Shown: positions 50,824-59,145 of the stretch, piece by piece
How positions within the stretch are numbered: the first letter of the stretch is position 1
Layout of the letters: each line of letters opens with the position of its first letter
Assembly: GCA_963669265.1 (NCBI GenBank)
Contig: OY769916.1
Coordinates: 2,914,001-2,978,000, forward strand
Direction of reading: 5' to 3'
Origin: SZUA-547 sp963669265
Lineage (GTDB): Bacteria > Pseudomonadota > Alphaproteobacteria > Rhodobacterales > Rhodobacteraceae
DNA length: 64,000 nt
Notes under the pieces: model-generated
Told to the model about the DNA's origin: nothing
Database searches by the model: none
Seen by the model: only the letters and a program-made list of their open reading frames with translations
Position numbers and translations under genes: made by a program

Positions 50824-51705
50824 CTATCCCGACGCCTTGTTCAACACCCTGTCCAGCATGCGCGTCGGCAGGCCCCGCTTCAGGACGCCCATCATATAGG
50901 TCGGCGTGGTGACGTAATAGCGCGGGCGGGGACGCGGGCTCTCCAGCGCATGGATCAGCTTGGCTGTGACGGCGGAGGCGGGCAACTGGAACGGATCGGG
51001 CGCGGCCTCTTTCGCGTCGATCCGCGGCATCAATTTGCTCTCATAGAGCGGCCTCCAGACCGAGTTCTCCCAATCGATCCACTTATAGAAATGCGCGCGA
51101 GAGTTCTCGCGGATCCTCGTCGCGATCGGGCCGGGCTCGATCAGCACGACATGAATGCCGGATCCGTGCAACTCCAGCCGCAACGTGTCGCTGAGCCCCT
51201 CCAGCGCGAATTTCGACGCGTTGTAGGGGCCGCGATATTTCAGCGTGATGAATCCGAGGATCGACGAGCATTGAATGATGCGCCCGTGGCCTTGTTTGCG
51301 CATGACGGGCAGAACGCGGCGCGTCAGGTCATGCCAGCCAAAGAAATTCGCCTCAAACAGCTCGCGCAGCGCCTCCGTTGGGATGTCCTCGGTCGCGCCG
51401 GGCTGGGCGTAAGCGCCATTGTTAAAGAGCGCATCCAGCGTTCCCCCCGTGCGCGACAGCGTCTCATCCGCCGCCGCCGCGATCGACTCGCCGTCCTGAT
51501 AGTCGAGGCGGAAGCTCTCCAAGCCTTCCTCGCGCAGCCGGACGCAATCGTCTTCTTTCCGGCAGGTCGCGAACACCCGCCAGCCCTTGTCCTTCAGCGC
51601 ATGCGCGGCGTCGTATCCGATGCCGGACGAGCAGCCGGTGATCAGGATCGAGCGGGGGCCAGCCCCGTTGGTTGGCGCGTTCGCACCGCTTCCATTCGTG
51701 CTCAT
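50824..51705 (-). CDS. SDR family oxidoreductase
   Basis: 293 residues, classical short-chain dehydrogenase. The cofactor motif is ILITGCSSGIGYDAAHAL (residues ~19-36), NNGAYAQPG replaces NNAG, and the catalytic Ser / Tyr-x-x-x-Lys are in IQCSSILGF and YNASKFALEGLSDTLRLEL. The C-terminus ends in RPRPRYYVTTPTYMMGVLKRGLP. The substrate is unknown. The ATG at 51705 follows the GNAT stop by two bases; a TTG two codons earlier would overlap it. Confidence 0.88.
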   Translation of the reverse strand: MSTNGSGANAPTNGAGPRSILITGCSSGIGYDAAHALKDKGWRVFATCRKEDDCVRLREEGLESFRLDYQDGESIAAAADETLSRTGGTLDALFNNGAYAQPGATEDIPTEALRELFEANFFGWHDLTRRVLPVMRKQGHGRIIQCSSILGFITLKYRGPYNASKFALEGLSDTLRLELHGSGIHVVLIEPGPIATRIRENSRAHFYKWIDWENSVWRPLYESKLMPRIDAKEAAPDPFQLPASAVTAKLIHALESPRPRPRYYVTTPTYMMGVLKRGLPTRMLDRVLNKASG

Positions 51706-51707
51706 CG

Positions 51708-52172
51708 TCAATTGTCCCGCTCTTCGATCTTCAGATCATAGGTCGCCCAGATCGTATGCGTCGCCACCCGGTCGTAAAGCGTCCGCGCCCTTGCGTTGTC
51801 TTCGGCGGTGATCCAGCGGATTAATCCCCAGCCGCGCGCGCGGCCTTCCTCTTCAACCGCGCGGATCAGCGCCTCGGCCGCGCCGGACCCACGCGCGTCC
51901 GGTGTGACGAAAAGATCATCCAGAAACCCGCCGGTCGCGGCCATCAACGGGCGGGTGAAATGCCGGAAATGGGCGAGGCCCACCGGCGCGCCCTCCAGCA
52001 GCGCCATCCGTCCCTCAACCTCATGGGCCGGGTCCATCAGCCAGCTCCAGACCCGGTCGCGCATCTCGTCCGATTGGTCGACCTTGTAGAATTCCGCATA
52101 GGCGGCGTAGAGCACTCCCCAGTCGGCGCGATCCTTCGGCTCCGGCGGGCGGATGGTGAGGTTGTTTTCCAT
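51708..52172 (-). CDS. GNAT family N-acetyltransferase
   Basis: 154 residues. LTIRPPEPKDRADWGVLYAAYAEFY starts the fold and DDLFVTPDARGSGAAEALIRAVEEEGRARGW carries the acetyl-CoA loop, with a C-terminal ITAEDNARARTLYDRVA helix. The pattern resembles diamine/spermidine-type small-molecule acetyltransferases, but the substrate is unknown. It is divergent from the AI-2E transporter gene and precedes the SDR gene with a two-base gap. Confidence 0.87.
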   Translation of the reverse strand: MENNLTIRPPEPKDRADWGVLYAAYAEFYKVDQSDEMRDRVWSWLMDPAHEVEGRMALLEGAPVGLAHFRHFTRPLMAATGGFLDDLFVTPDARGSGAAEALIRAVEEEGRARGWGLIRWITAEDNARARTLYDRVATHTIWATYDLKIEERDN

Positions 52173-52287
52173 ATCTGTTCGATACCGCGTCTTGCGGGGG
52201 CGGGAAAGGCCGAGCCGTCCGGCGGCGCCCATCATTGACAGATCTGACCCCGCCGCGCGAAATGGCGGCAGGACAAAGGGGACCTGC

Positions 52288-53394
52288 ATGACAGAACCGA
52301 CGGTGCGGCCGGCGATCTCGCTTCCCGGCGTCTTCTATTTCTCGGCGCTTGCGGTGCTTCTGGTGGTCGTCCTCGTCTATGGCGCCTCGTTGTTGGCGCC
52401 GATCGCGTTGGCGGTGCTGGTTTGGTTCCTGATCAACGCGCTTTCCACCGGCATCCGCCGCGCGCCCGCGATCGGCCGGTTTCTCAGCAGACGGATGGCG
52501 ACGGCGCTGGCGGTGATCGTGATTTTCGCGGCCATTGTGGAGATCGGCCAGATGATGGTCGCTAATGTCGCGGAGCTTGGCTCCAGCGTCACCAGCGTCG
52601 ACGACAGGCTGACCGAGCTGATGGGCAAGATCTCGGAGAAATTCGGTCTTGAGGACGAGATCGACTGGCGCAGCCTGATCGGCGGGCTGGAGCTGGATCG
52701 GTTGCTGACGCGGATCCTGTCCGCCGCCGGCTCGGTCGCCAGCAATGTCTCGGTGGTCTTCCTCTATGTGGTATTTCTGCTGATCGACCAGCAGTTCTTC
52801 GACGCCAAGCTGCGCGCGCTGGCGCCTGACGAAAGACGACGGGAGAGGGTGAAAGCGATCCTCGCCCGGATCAGTTCCGACACGCGGCGCTATATCCTGA
52901 TCATGACCCTCGTCAGCGCTCTGGTCGGGGTTGCGACCTATATCATTTGCTCGGCGCTCGGCCTTGGCGGATCCGGGTTCTGGGGCTTTCTGGCTTTCGC
53001 GCTCAATTTCATACCCACGATCGGCACGTTTCTGGGCGTATTCTTCCCGGCGCTCTACGGATTGCTGCAGTTCCAGACGCTTGGGGAGTTCTTCACGCTG
53101 GTCGGCGCGCTCGCCATCCTGCAGTTTCTGGCTGGCAACGTTCTGGTGCCGAAGCTGATGGGCGACCGGTTAAATCTCAGCCAGTTCGTGGTCATTCTTT
53201 CGTTGTTCGCCTGGGGCGCGGTCTGGGGCGTCACCGGCATGTTTTTGGCGGTGCCGGTCACGGTGATCATGATGATCGTGTTCTCTCAGTTCCCGACCAC
53301 CCGTCCGATCGCGATACTGCTATCCCGCGACGGCGCGGTCCGGAATGTAGAGACGCCAGACGTCGAGACCCCGGAAAACGCGGATCCGGCCTAG
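52288..53394 (+). CDS. AI-2E family transporter
   Basis: 368 residues, about seven to eight membrane helices in the usual 2 + long amphipathic domain + 5 layout: two near the N-terminus, a helical domain at ~85-165 (SVTSVDDRLTELMGKISEKFGLEDEIDW), and the later set with FLAFALNFIPTIGTFLGVFFPALYGLLQF and ILSLFAWGAVWGVTGMFLAVPVTVIMMI. Family members (TqsA, YdiK and others) export varied small molecules; AI-2 itself is not implied. The ATG follows AAAGGGGACC. Confidence 0.9.
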   Translation: MTEPTVRPAISLPGVFYFSALAVLLVVVLVYGASLLAPIALAVLVWFLINALSTGIRRAPAIGRFLSRRMATALAVIVIFAAIVEIGQMMVANVAELGSSVTSVDDRLTELMGKISEKFGLEDEIDWRSLIGGLELDRLLTRILSAAGSVASNVSVVFLYVVFLLIDQQFFDAKLRALAPDERRRERVKAILARISSDTRRYILIMTLVSALVGVATYIICSALGLGGSGFWGFLAFALNFIPTIGTFLGVFFPALYGLLQFQTLGEFFTLVGALAILQFLAGNVLVPKLMGDRLNLSQFVVILSLFAWGAVWGVTGMFLAVPVTVIMMIVFSQFPTTRPIAILLSRDGAVRNVETPDVETPENADPA

Positions 53395-53438
53395 AACCGA
53401 TCTGGACCCGCCGCGCATAGAAGCGTATCGCTGTAGTC

Positions 53439-55802
53439 GTGAGTGACCTGATCAAAGACGATGAAATGAGCCCATCAGAAGACGGGCCGGACAGAGGCGG
53501 AAACGGCGGGAATGGCCCCACGGGCGGGGAGGTCGTCAGCGAGCCGCTGCGCCGCGCCCTTGGCGAACGCTATCTGCAATACGCCCTTTCGACCATCATG
53601 CACCGGGCGTTGCCCGACGCGCGCGACGGCCTGAAGCCGGTGCACCGGCGCATCCTGTTCGCGATGCGGAACCTCAATCTCGGCCCGGATACGAAATACC
53701 TGAAAAGCGCCAAGATCTCCGGCGACACCATGGGCGATTTTCACCCCCATGGCGATCAGGCGATCTATGACGCCATGGTGCGTCTGGCGCAGGATTTCTC
53801 CGTCCGCTATCCGCTGGTGGACGGTCAGGGCAATTTCGGCAATGTCGACGGCGATAACGCCGCCGCCAGCCGCTATACCGAGGCCCGCCTGACCGATGTG
53901 GCCGCCGCCATGCTGGAGGGCCTGAACGAGGACGCGGTCGATTTCCAGCCCAATTATGACGGGCGCAAGGATGAGCCGGTGGTCCTGCCGGCAGCCTTTC
54001 CAAACCTGCTCGCCAACGGCTCGTCGGGCATCGCGGTGGGCATGGCGACCAGCATCCCGCCGCATAACGTGGACGATCTCTGCGCCGCCTTGTTGCATCT
54101 GATCAAGCATCCGAACGCGTCGGTGGAAAAGCTGGTGGAGCTGGTTCCCGGCCCCGATTTTCCCACCGGCGGCACGATCGTGGAGCCGAAGGACTCGATC
54201 ATTGAGGCTTATCGCACCGGTCGCGGCTCATTCCGGTTGCGCGCGGTCTGGCACACCGAGGATCTGGGCCGTGGCCAGTATCAGATCGTCGTCGACGAGA
54301 TCCCTTATCAGGTGCAGAAATCCAAGCTGGTCGAGAAGATCGCCGAGCTGGTCAACGCCAAGAAGATCCCGATCCTGAGCGATGTGCGCGACGAGTCGGC
54401 CGAGGATGTGCGTCTGGTGCTGGAGCCGCGCTCCCGATCCGTCGATCCGGACATGCTGATGGAGACGCTCTTTAAGCATACCGATCTTGAAAACCGCGCC
54501 TCGTTGAACATGAACGTGCTGATCGACGGGCGCACGCCGCGAGTCTGCTCGCTGCGCGAAGTGCTGCTCGCCTATCTCGGCCATCGCCGAGAGGTGCTGC
54601 TCAGGCGCACCAAATTCCGGTTGGAGAAGATCGCCCACCGGCTGGAGGTGTTGGAAGGCTATATCATCGCCTTCCTCAACCTCGACCGGGTGATCGAGAT
54701 CATCCGTTATGAGGATGAGCCGAAGGCCGTGATGATGGCCGAGTTCTCGCTGACCGATGTTCAGGCTGAGGCGATCCTGAACATGCGCCTGCGCAGCTTG
54801 CGCAAACTCGAAGAGATGGAGCTGCGCAAAGAGCGCGAGGCCCTGATGGCGGAGCAGGAGGAGTTGCGCGCCCTCGTCGGCGACACCGGACGACAATGGG
54901 ACAAGATCGCCGAGCAAATCCGCGAGACTCGCAAGAAATTCGGCGCGCCGCAGCGGTTCCGGGGCGTCACCTTCGTCGACGATCTGCGTCGCCTGAAGGC
55001 CCAGCACCGCGCCGATTATCCGTTGGGCGCCCGGCGCACCGGGTTCGGCGATCCGCCGACCCTGGAAGACGTGCCGATCGAGGCGATGATCGAGCGCGAG
55101 CCGATCACCGTGGTCTGTTCCGAGATGGGCTGGATTCGCGCCATGAAGGGCCACATCGCCCTCGACAGCGAGTTGAAGTTCAAGGATGGCGACGGCCCGC
55201 GTTTTCTGTTTCACGCCGAGACGACGGACAAGATCCTGCTCTTTGGCGCGAACGGGCGGTTTTATACGCTCGGCTGCGACAAGCTTCCCGGCGGGCGCGG
55301 GATGGGCGAACCCGTGCGCCTTTCCGTTGATCTGCCCAACGACGTCGACATGATCGCTCTGTTTCTGCACCGACCCGGCGTGAAGCGGCTTGTGGCGTCC
55401 TCCGCCGGCGACGGGTTTGTCGTGACCGAGGATGACGTGGTGGCGCAGACCCGCGCCGGCAAGCAGGCGCTGAACGTCAAGGACGACGTCGCCGCCACGG
55501 TTTGCGCCGAGATCGCCGGCGATCATGTCGCCGTGGTGGGCGAGAACCGCAAACTGCTGGTCTTCCCGGTCGAGGAACTGCCGGAGATGACCCGCGGCAA
55601 AGGCGTGCGACTGCAAAAATACAAGGATGGCGGCATGTCCGACGCGCGGACCTTCGCGCTGTCGGAGGGCCTGCAATGGCGCGACAGCGGCGGGCGAACC
55701 CGCACGGTCGGCGCGGGCGATCTGGCCGAGTGGATCAGCAAGCGCGCCTCCGCCGGGCGCATGGCGCCGCGCGGTTTTCCCCGCGATCAGAAGTTCAACT
55801 AG
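53439..55802 (+). CDS. parC: DNA topoisomerase IV subunit A
   Basis: 787 residues. The breakage-reunion domain has the catalytic Tyr146 in AAASRYTEARL, with ARDGLKPVHRRILFAM and DFHPHGDQAIYDAMVRLAQDF before it. The C-terminal part is the shorter six-blade beta-pinwheel of ParC, without a clear GyrA box. Together with ParE it decatenates chromosomes. The N-terminus has a Gly-rich tail. A GTG at 53439 is used; an ATG at 53466 is possible. Confidence 0.95.
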   Translation: MSDLIKDDEMSPSEDGPDRGGNGGNGPTGGEVVSEPLRRALGERYLQYALSTIMHRALPDARDGLKPVHRRILFAMRNLNLGPDTKYLKSAKISGDTMGDFHPHGDQAIYDAMVRLAQDFSVRYPLVDGQGNFGNVDGDNAAASRYTEARLTDVAAAMLEGLNEDAVDFQPNYDGRKDEPVVLPAAFPNLLANGSSGIAVGMATSIPPHNVDDLCAALLHLIKHPNASVEKLVELVPGPDFPTGGTIVEPKDSIIEAYRTGRGSFRLRAVWHTEDLGRGQYQIVVDEIPYQVQKSKLVEKIAELVNAKKIPILSDVRDESAEDVRLVLEPRSRSVDPDMLMETLFKHTDLENRASLNMNVLIDGRTPRVCSLREVLLAYLGHRREVLLRRTKFRLEKIAHRLEVLEGYIIAFLNLDRVIEIIRYEDEPKAVMMAEFSLTDVQAEAILNMRLRSLRKLEEMELRKEREALMAEQEELRALVGDTGRQWDKIAEQIRETRKKFGAPQRFRGVTFVDDLRRLKAQHRADYPLGARRTGFGDPPTLEDVPIEAMIEREPITVVCSEMGWIRAMKGHIALDSELKFKDGDGPRFLFHAETTDKILLFGANGRFYTLGCDKLPGGRGMGEPVRLSVDLPNDVDMIALFLHRPGVKRLVASSAGDGFVVTEDDVVAQTRAGKQALNVKDDVAATVCAEIAGDHVAVVGENRKLLVFPVEELPEMTRGKGVRLQKYKDGGMSDARTFALSEGLQWRDSGGRTRTVGAGDLAEWISKRASAGRMAPRGFPRDQKFN

Positions 55803-55811
55803 GGAACTGGG

Positions 55812-56240
55812 ATGAGCGAGCTCCGCGCGCCCTGCGATCTGGTTCAGACCTTTTTCGATCACATCTGGAACGCGGGCGACCTGTCGGTCGCGGAAGAAAT
55901 TCTGGCCGCTGATCTGCGGTTTCGCGGTACGCTGGGCGCTGAACTGGAAGGCGTGGCGCCGTTTCTAGACTATGTGCGCGACGTGCGCGGCGCCTTGGCG
56001 GGCTATCTGTGCGAGGTGGACGATCTGGTGATCGAAGGCGGCAAGGCTTTCGCCCGCATGCGGTTTTCCGGACGGCATCATGCGCGGTTTCTGGGCTTTT
56101 AGCCGACGGGTTTGCGCCTCGAATGGGCGGGCGCCGTGCTCTTCGAGATGAAGGGCGGTCGCATCGCCTCCGTTTGGGCGCTGGGCGATCTGGCGGGCCT
56201 GACTGCGTTGTTGGAGAAAAATCGCGAGGCTGCGATATGA
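55812..56240 (+). pseudogene. SnoaL-like (NTF2-fold) protein gene interrupted by an in-frame TAG
   Basis: The first 96 codons read MSELRAPCDLVQTFFDHIWNAGDLSVAEEILAADLRFRGTLGAELEGVAPFLDYVRDVRGALAGYLCEVDDLVIEGGKAFARMRFSGRHHARFLGF, then TAG (56100-56102), and the same frame goes on as PTGLRLEWAGAVLFEMKGGRIASVWALGDLAGLTALLEKN to a TGA at 56238 that overlaps the ATG of the next gene (ATGA). The part after TAG is the expected second half of a SnoaL-like ester-cyclase-type fold, so a complete 142-codon gene carries one nonsense codon. It follows parC by ten bases. A GAG-to-TAG change would explain it. Confidence 0.8.
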
Positions 56241-56980
56241 CCAAGACCCTGGTCGTCACCGGCGGATCGCGCGGCATCGGCGCCGCGACCTGCCTGCTCG
56301 CCGCGAAGGACGGCTGGGATGTGGCGGTGAACTTCGCCAGCAACGCGGCGGCCGCCGAGGATGTGGCCGAACAGGTGCGGGCGTTGGGCCAGCAAGCGGT
56401 CGCCATTCAGGGCGACGTCGCGCGCGAACCCGATGTGATCGCGCTGTTCGATCAGGCTGAGGCGCAGCTTGGCCCGGTCTCCGGCGTGGTCAACAACGCC
56501 GGCGTCGTCGCCCCGTCCATTCCGGTCGCCGAATACGACATCGCCCGAATGCGCAAAGTGTTCGACACCAACGTGATGGGCGCGTTTCTGGTGGCCAGAG
56601 AGGCCGCGCGTAGATTGCCGCCGGAGCGCGGCGGGCCTGGCGGGGCGGTGGTCAACGTCTCCTCCATGGCCGCGCGTTTGGGCTCGCCCGGCGAGTATGT
56701 CGATTACGCCGCTTCGAAAGGCGCGGTGGACACGCTGACCGTCGGGCTGGCGAAGGAGCTTGCGCCCTCGGTTCGGGTCAACGGCGTGCGCCCCGGCCTG
56801 ATCGCGACCGAGATTCACGCCAGCGGCGGCCAGCCTGACCGGGCCGAGCGCCTGGCGGCGGGATCTCCGGCCGGACGTGCGGGAGAGGCCGAGGAAGTGG
56901 CTGCGGCCATCGTCTGGCTGCTCTCAGACGCCGCGTCCTACGTCACCGGGACGAATATCGACGTCTCCGGCGGTCGCTAG
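56237..56980 (+). CDS. SDR family oxidoreductase (FabG-like)
   Basis: 247 residues. LVVTGGSRGIGAATCLLAAKDGWDVAVNF is the nucleotide-binding start, VNNAGVVAP the NNAG motif, VVNVSSMAARLGSPGEYVDYAASKGAVDTL the catalytic Ser/Tyr/Lys set and RVNGVRPGLIATEIHA the C-terminal loop. It is related to FabG-type and glucose-1-dehydrogenase-type SDRs with unknown substrate. The ATG overlaps the end of the SnoaL-like frame, implying the two were translationally coupled. Confidence 0.9.
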   Translation: MTKTLVVTGGSRGIGAATCLLAAKDGWDVAVNFASNAAAAEDVAEQVRALGQQAVAIQGDVAREPDVIALFDQAEAQLGPVSGVVNNAGVVAPSIPVAEYDIARMRKVFDTNVMGAFLVAREAARRLPPERGGPGGAVVNVSSMAARLGSPGEYVDYAASKGAVDTLTVGLAKELAPSVRVNGVRPGLIATEIHASGGQPDRAERLAAGSPAGRAGEAEEVAAAIVWLLSDAASYVTGTNIDVSGGR

Positions 56981-57048
56981 GCGACGGGCGGCGCATCCCG
57001 CCTCGCATCGCCTCGTCGTCGCCCTGAAGAGGCGCTATATTGAGGCAC

Positions 57049-57537
57049 ATGTCGATGAAGTCTGTTATTTGCCTCGCCACTGCTCTGGCGTTTTCCGCCT
57101 GCGCGCAATCTTCGCCGGAAGCCGCGAAACCCGCGATGGTCGCAAATGAATGCGCTGTCACCGATTGGCGGGAGGCCGGCTGGCAGGATGGCGCGGCGGG
57201 TCTGACCCAAGCCGCGTTCGACGAGCGCGCGGCAATCTGTCGAGCGCAGGGGATCACGCCGGACGACGTGGCCTATTTCGAGGGCCGGGTCGGCGGACTC
57301 CAAGCCTACTGCGCGCCGACGAACGGATACCGTCTGGGCGTCGAGGGCGCGGGCCACACCAATATCTGCCCGCCCGGCTTGCGCGAGGCGTTTCTGGCGG
57401 AATATGAGCGCGGGAGTGCGGACAGGACGCGTCAAGCCGGAACCGGGCGTTGGAACAAAAGCGTCAGCGGCCGGGCGCGCGTCGGCGTGGGCGCCGGCAG
57501 TTCCGGCTCCGGCGTCGGCATCTCCATCGGGCTTTAG
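57049..57537 (+). CDS. DUF2799 family lipoprotein (first of a pair)
   Basis: 162 residues. Signal peptide with lipobox FSACA (Cys about 18). The DUF2799 core is ECAVTDWREAGWQDGAAGLTQAAFDERAAICRAQGITPDDVAYFEGRVGGLQAYCAPTNGYRLGVEGAGHTNICPPGLREAFLAEYERG, four Cys with the GxxxGL..YC..xNG pattern. A Gly/Ser-rich tail follows. Function is unknown. The ATG at 57049 sits after GAGG; a TTG at 57040 and an ATG at 57055 are also in frame. Confidence 0.83.
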   Translation: MSMKSVICLATALAFSACAQSSPEAAKPAMVANECAVTDWREAGWQDGAAGLTQAAFDERAAICRAQGITPDDVAYFEGRVGGLQAYCAPTNGYRLGVEGAGHTNICPPGLREAFLAEYERGSADRTRQAGTGRWNKSVSGRARVGVGAGSSGSGVGISIGL

Positions 57538-57540
57538 GGG

Positions 57541-58137
57541 ATGCGCCGCGCGGTCTTCGTCTTATGCGCGCCGCTCTTTCTGCTGGGCCTGCTGACCGCC
57601 TGCGCCTCCACCACACTGACGGTGGAGGAATGCCGCGCCGCCGACTGGCGCGCGACCGGCGTCGAGGATGGCCGGTCGGGGCGAGCCGCCGCTTATTTCG
57701 CGCGCTATGTCGAGGAATGCCAAGGGCAGGGCGCGCCCGACCGGTCGGTGTGGGCTGCGGGCCGGGAGGAAGGCTTGCTCTTCTATTGTACGCCAGCCGG
57801 CGCCTACGCGGCGGGTCGCGAGGGGCGCGTTTATGCCGGGGTGTGCCCGGATCCGATCCATCCCGACCTGCTGGCGGCGAACGATCACGGCCTCACCTGG
57901 CGCCGCATGCGCCAGCGCATTTCGGATCTGGAGCGGCTGGAGACCAGTTTCAATCCTGGCTGCGCAACCGGGCTGGGCGCAATCGGGAGATTTCGAAACT
58001 GCCGCTCCGGCGCGGGCCTTTACGCGGGCGCGGGTTGGGACCCGCGCATTCAGGCGGAATTGCGGCGGCTCCGGCGGGAGATCGCGCCATTCACCACGTG
58101 GCCACCGCCCGGCGACGAGATGATCGGTGGGATCTGA
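57541..58137 (+). CDS. DUF2799 family lipoprotein (second of a pair)
   Basis: 198 residues, starting three bases after the stop of the first copy. Lipobox LTACA (Cys about 21). The same DUF2799 elements, EECRAADWRATGVEDGRSGRAAAYFARYVEECQGQG...GREEGLLFYCTPAGAYAAGREGRVYAGVCP, are followed by a longer helical C-terminal region with another Cys pair (NPGCATGL, FRNCRS). It is probably an outer-membrane or periplasmic lipoprotein of unknown role, derived from its neighbour by duplication and extension. Confidence 0.8.
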   Translation: MRRAVFVLCAPLFLLGLLTACASTTLTVEECRAADWRATGVEDGRSGRAAAYFARYVEECQGQGAPDRSVWAAGREEGLLFYCTPAGAYAAGREGRVYAGVCPDPIHPDLLAANDHGLTWRRMRQRISDLERLETSFNPGCATGLGAIGRFRNCRSGAGLYAGAGWDPRIQAELRRLRREIAPFTTWPPPGDEMIGGI

Positions 58138-58140
58138 GGC

Positions 58141-59106
58141 TTATTCCGCCGCCTGAGACGTCGCCGACTCCTGCTCCGCCAGAAACTTCTCCGCCTCCAG
58201 CGCCGCCATGCAGCCCATGCCGGCTGACGTCACCGCCTGCCGATAGATATGGTCGGTCACATCTCCCGCGGCGAACACGCCGGGGATCTCGGTGGAGGTC
58301 GAGCCGGGCTTGGTCACTACATAGCCGCCCATATGCGTCTCCAACTGGTCCTTGACCAGTTCAGAGGACGGCGCGTGTCCGATGGCGACGAAGACGCCGT
58401 CGACCGGGATCTTCCGCGTCTCGCCCGTCTTGGCGTGGGACAGCCGCGCGCCGGTCACGCCCATCGGGTCGGACGCGCCCAGAACCTCGTCGAGCGTGTG
58501 ATCCCAGATCACTTCGACTTTCGGGTGCTTGAACAGCCGGTCCTGCAGGATCTTTTCAGCGCGCAGCTCATCCCGGCGATGCACCAGCGTCACTTTGGTG
58601 GCGAAGTTGGTCAGAAACAGCGCTTCTTCAACCGCCGTGTTGCCGCCGCCGATCACCGCCACTTCCTTGCCGCGATAGAAATACCCGTCGCAAGTGGCGC
58701 AGGCCGAAACGCCGAATCCCTTGAAATTCTCTTCCGAAGGCAGGCCCAGCCAACGCGCCTGCGCGCCGGTCGCCAAGATCACCGCATCGGCGATATATTC
58801 ATCACCGCCGTCGCCGACGGCCCGGAATGGTCGCTGCGACAAGTCTAGCGAGGCGATATGGTCGCTGATGATCTGCGTGCCGACCGCTGTGGCGTGCTCC
58901 TCCATCCGCACCATCAGGTCCGGACCCTGAACCTCGGTGTCGCCGGGCCAGTTCTCCACTTCCGTCGTGATGGTCAACTGGCCGCCCGGCTCCATGCCTT
59001 GCACCAGAATCGGCTCCAGCATCGCGCGCGAGGCGTAGACGGCGGCGGTGTAGCCAGCGGGGCCCGATCCGATGATCAGGACCTTGGTGCGATGGGACGC
59101 GGACAT
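58141..59106 (-). CDS. trxB: Thioredoxin-disulfide reductase
   Basis: 321 residues. FAD motif VLIIGSGPAGYTAAVYASRA at the N-terminus, redox-active CATC in FGVSACATCDGYFYRG (about residues 138-141), NADPH motif VAVIGGGNTAVEEALFL and the C-terminal GVFAAGDVTDHIYRQAVTSAGMGCMAALEAEKFL. It reduces thioredoxin with NADPH. It ends convergently with the DUF2799 pair. Confidence 0.96.
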   Translation of the reverse strand: MSASHRTKVLIIGSGPAGYTAAVYASRAMLEPILVQGMEPGGQLTITTEVENWPGDTEVQGPDLMVRMEEHATAVGTQIISDHIASLDLSQRPFRAVGDGGDEYIADAVILATGAQARWLGLPSEENFKGFGVSACATCDGYFYRGKEVAVIGGGNTAVEEALFLTNFATKVTLVHRRDELRAEKILQDRLFKHPKVEVIWDHTLDEVLGASDPMGVTGARLSHAKTGETRKIPVDGVFVAIGHAPSSELVKDQLETHMGGYVVTKPGSTSTEIPGVFAAGDVTDHIYRQAVTSAGMGCMAALEAEKFLAEQESATSQAAE

Positions 59107-59145
59107 GGCGAATCTCCTAAGGGGCGGCGCGACAGACCGCGATAC

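Noticed and set aside
54228..55862. A 544-codon open frame on the minus strand opposite parC
   Set aside because: Same effect; parC is unmistakable and the antisense product is rich in residues expected from mirrored codons.
47225..56102. General reading of TAG as an amino acid in this organism
   Set aside because: Many intact genes in the window end in TAG at the expected length (FkbM gene, era, rnc, Tag-like glycosylase, array copy A), so TAG is a normal stop.
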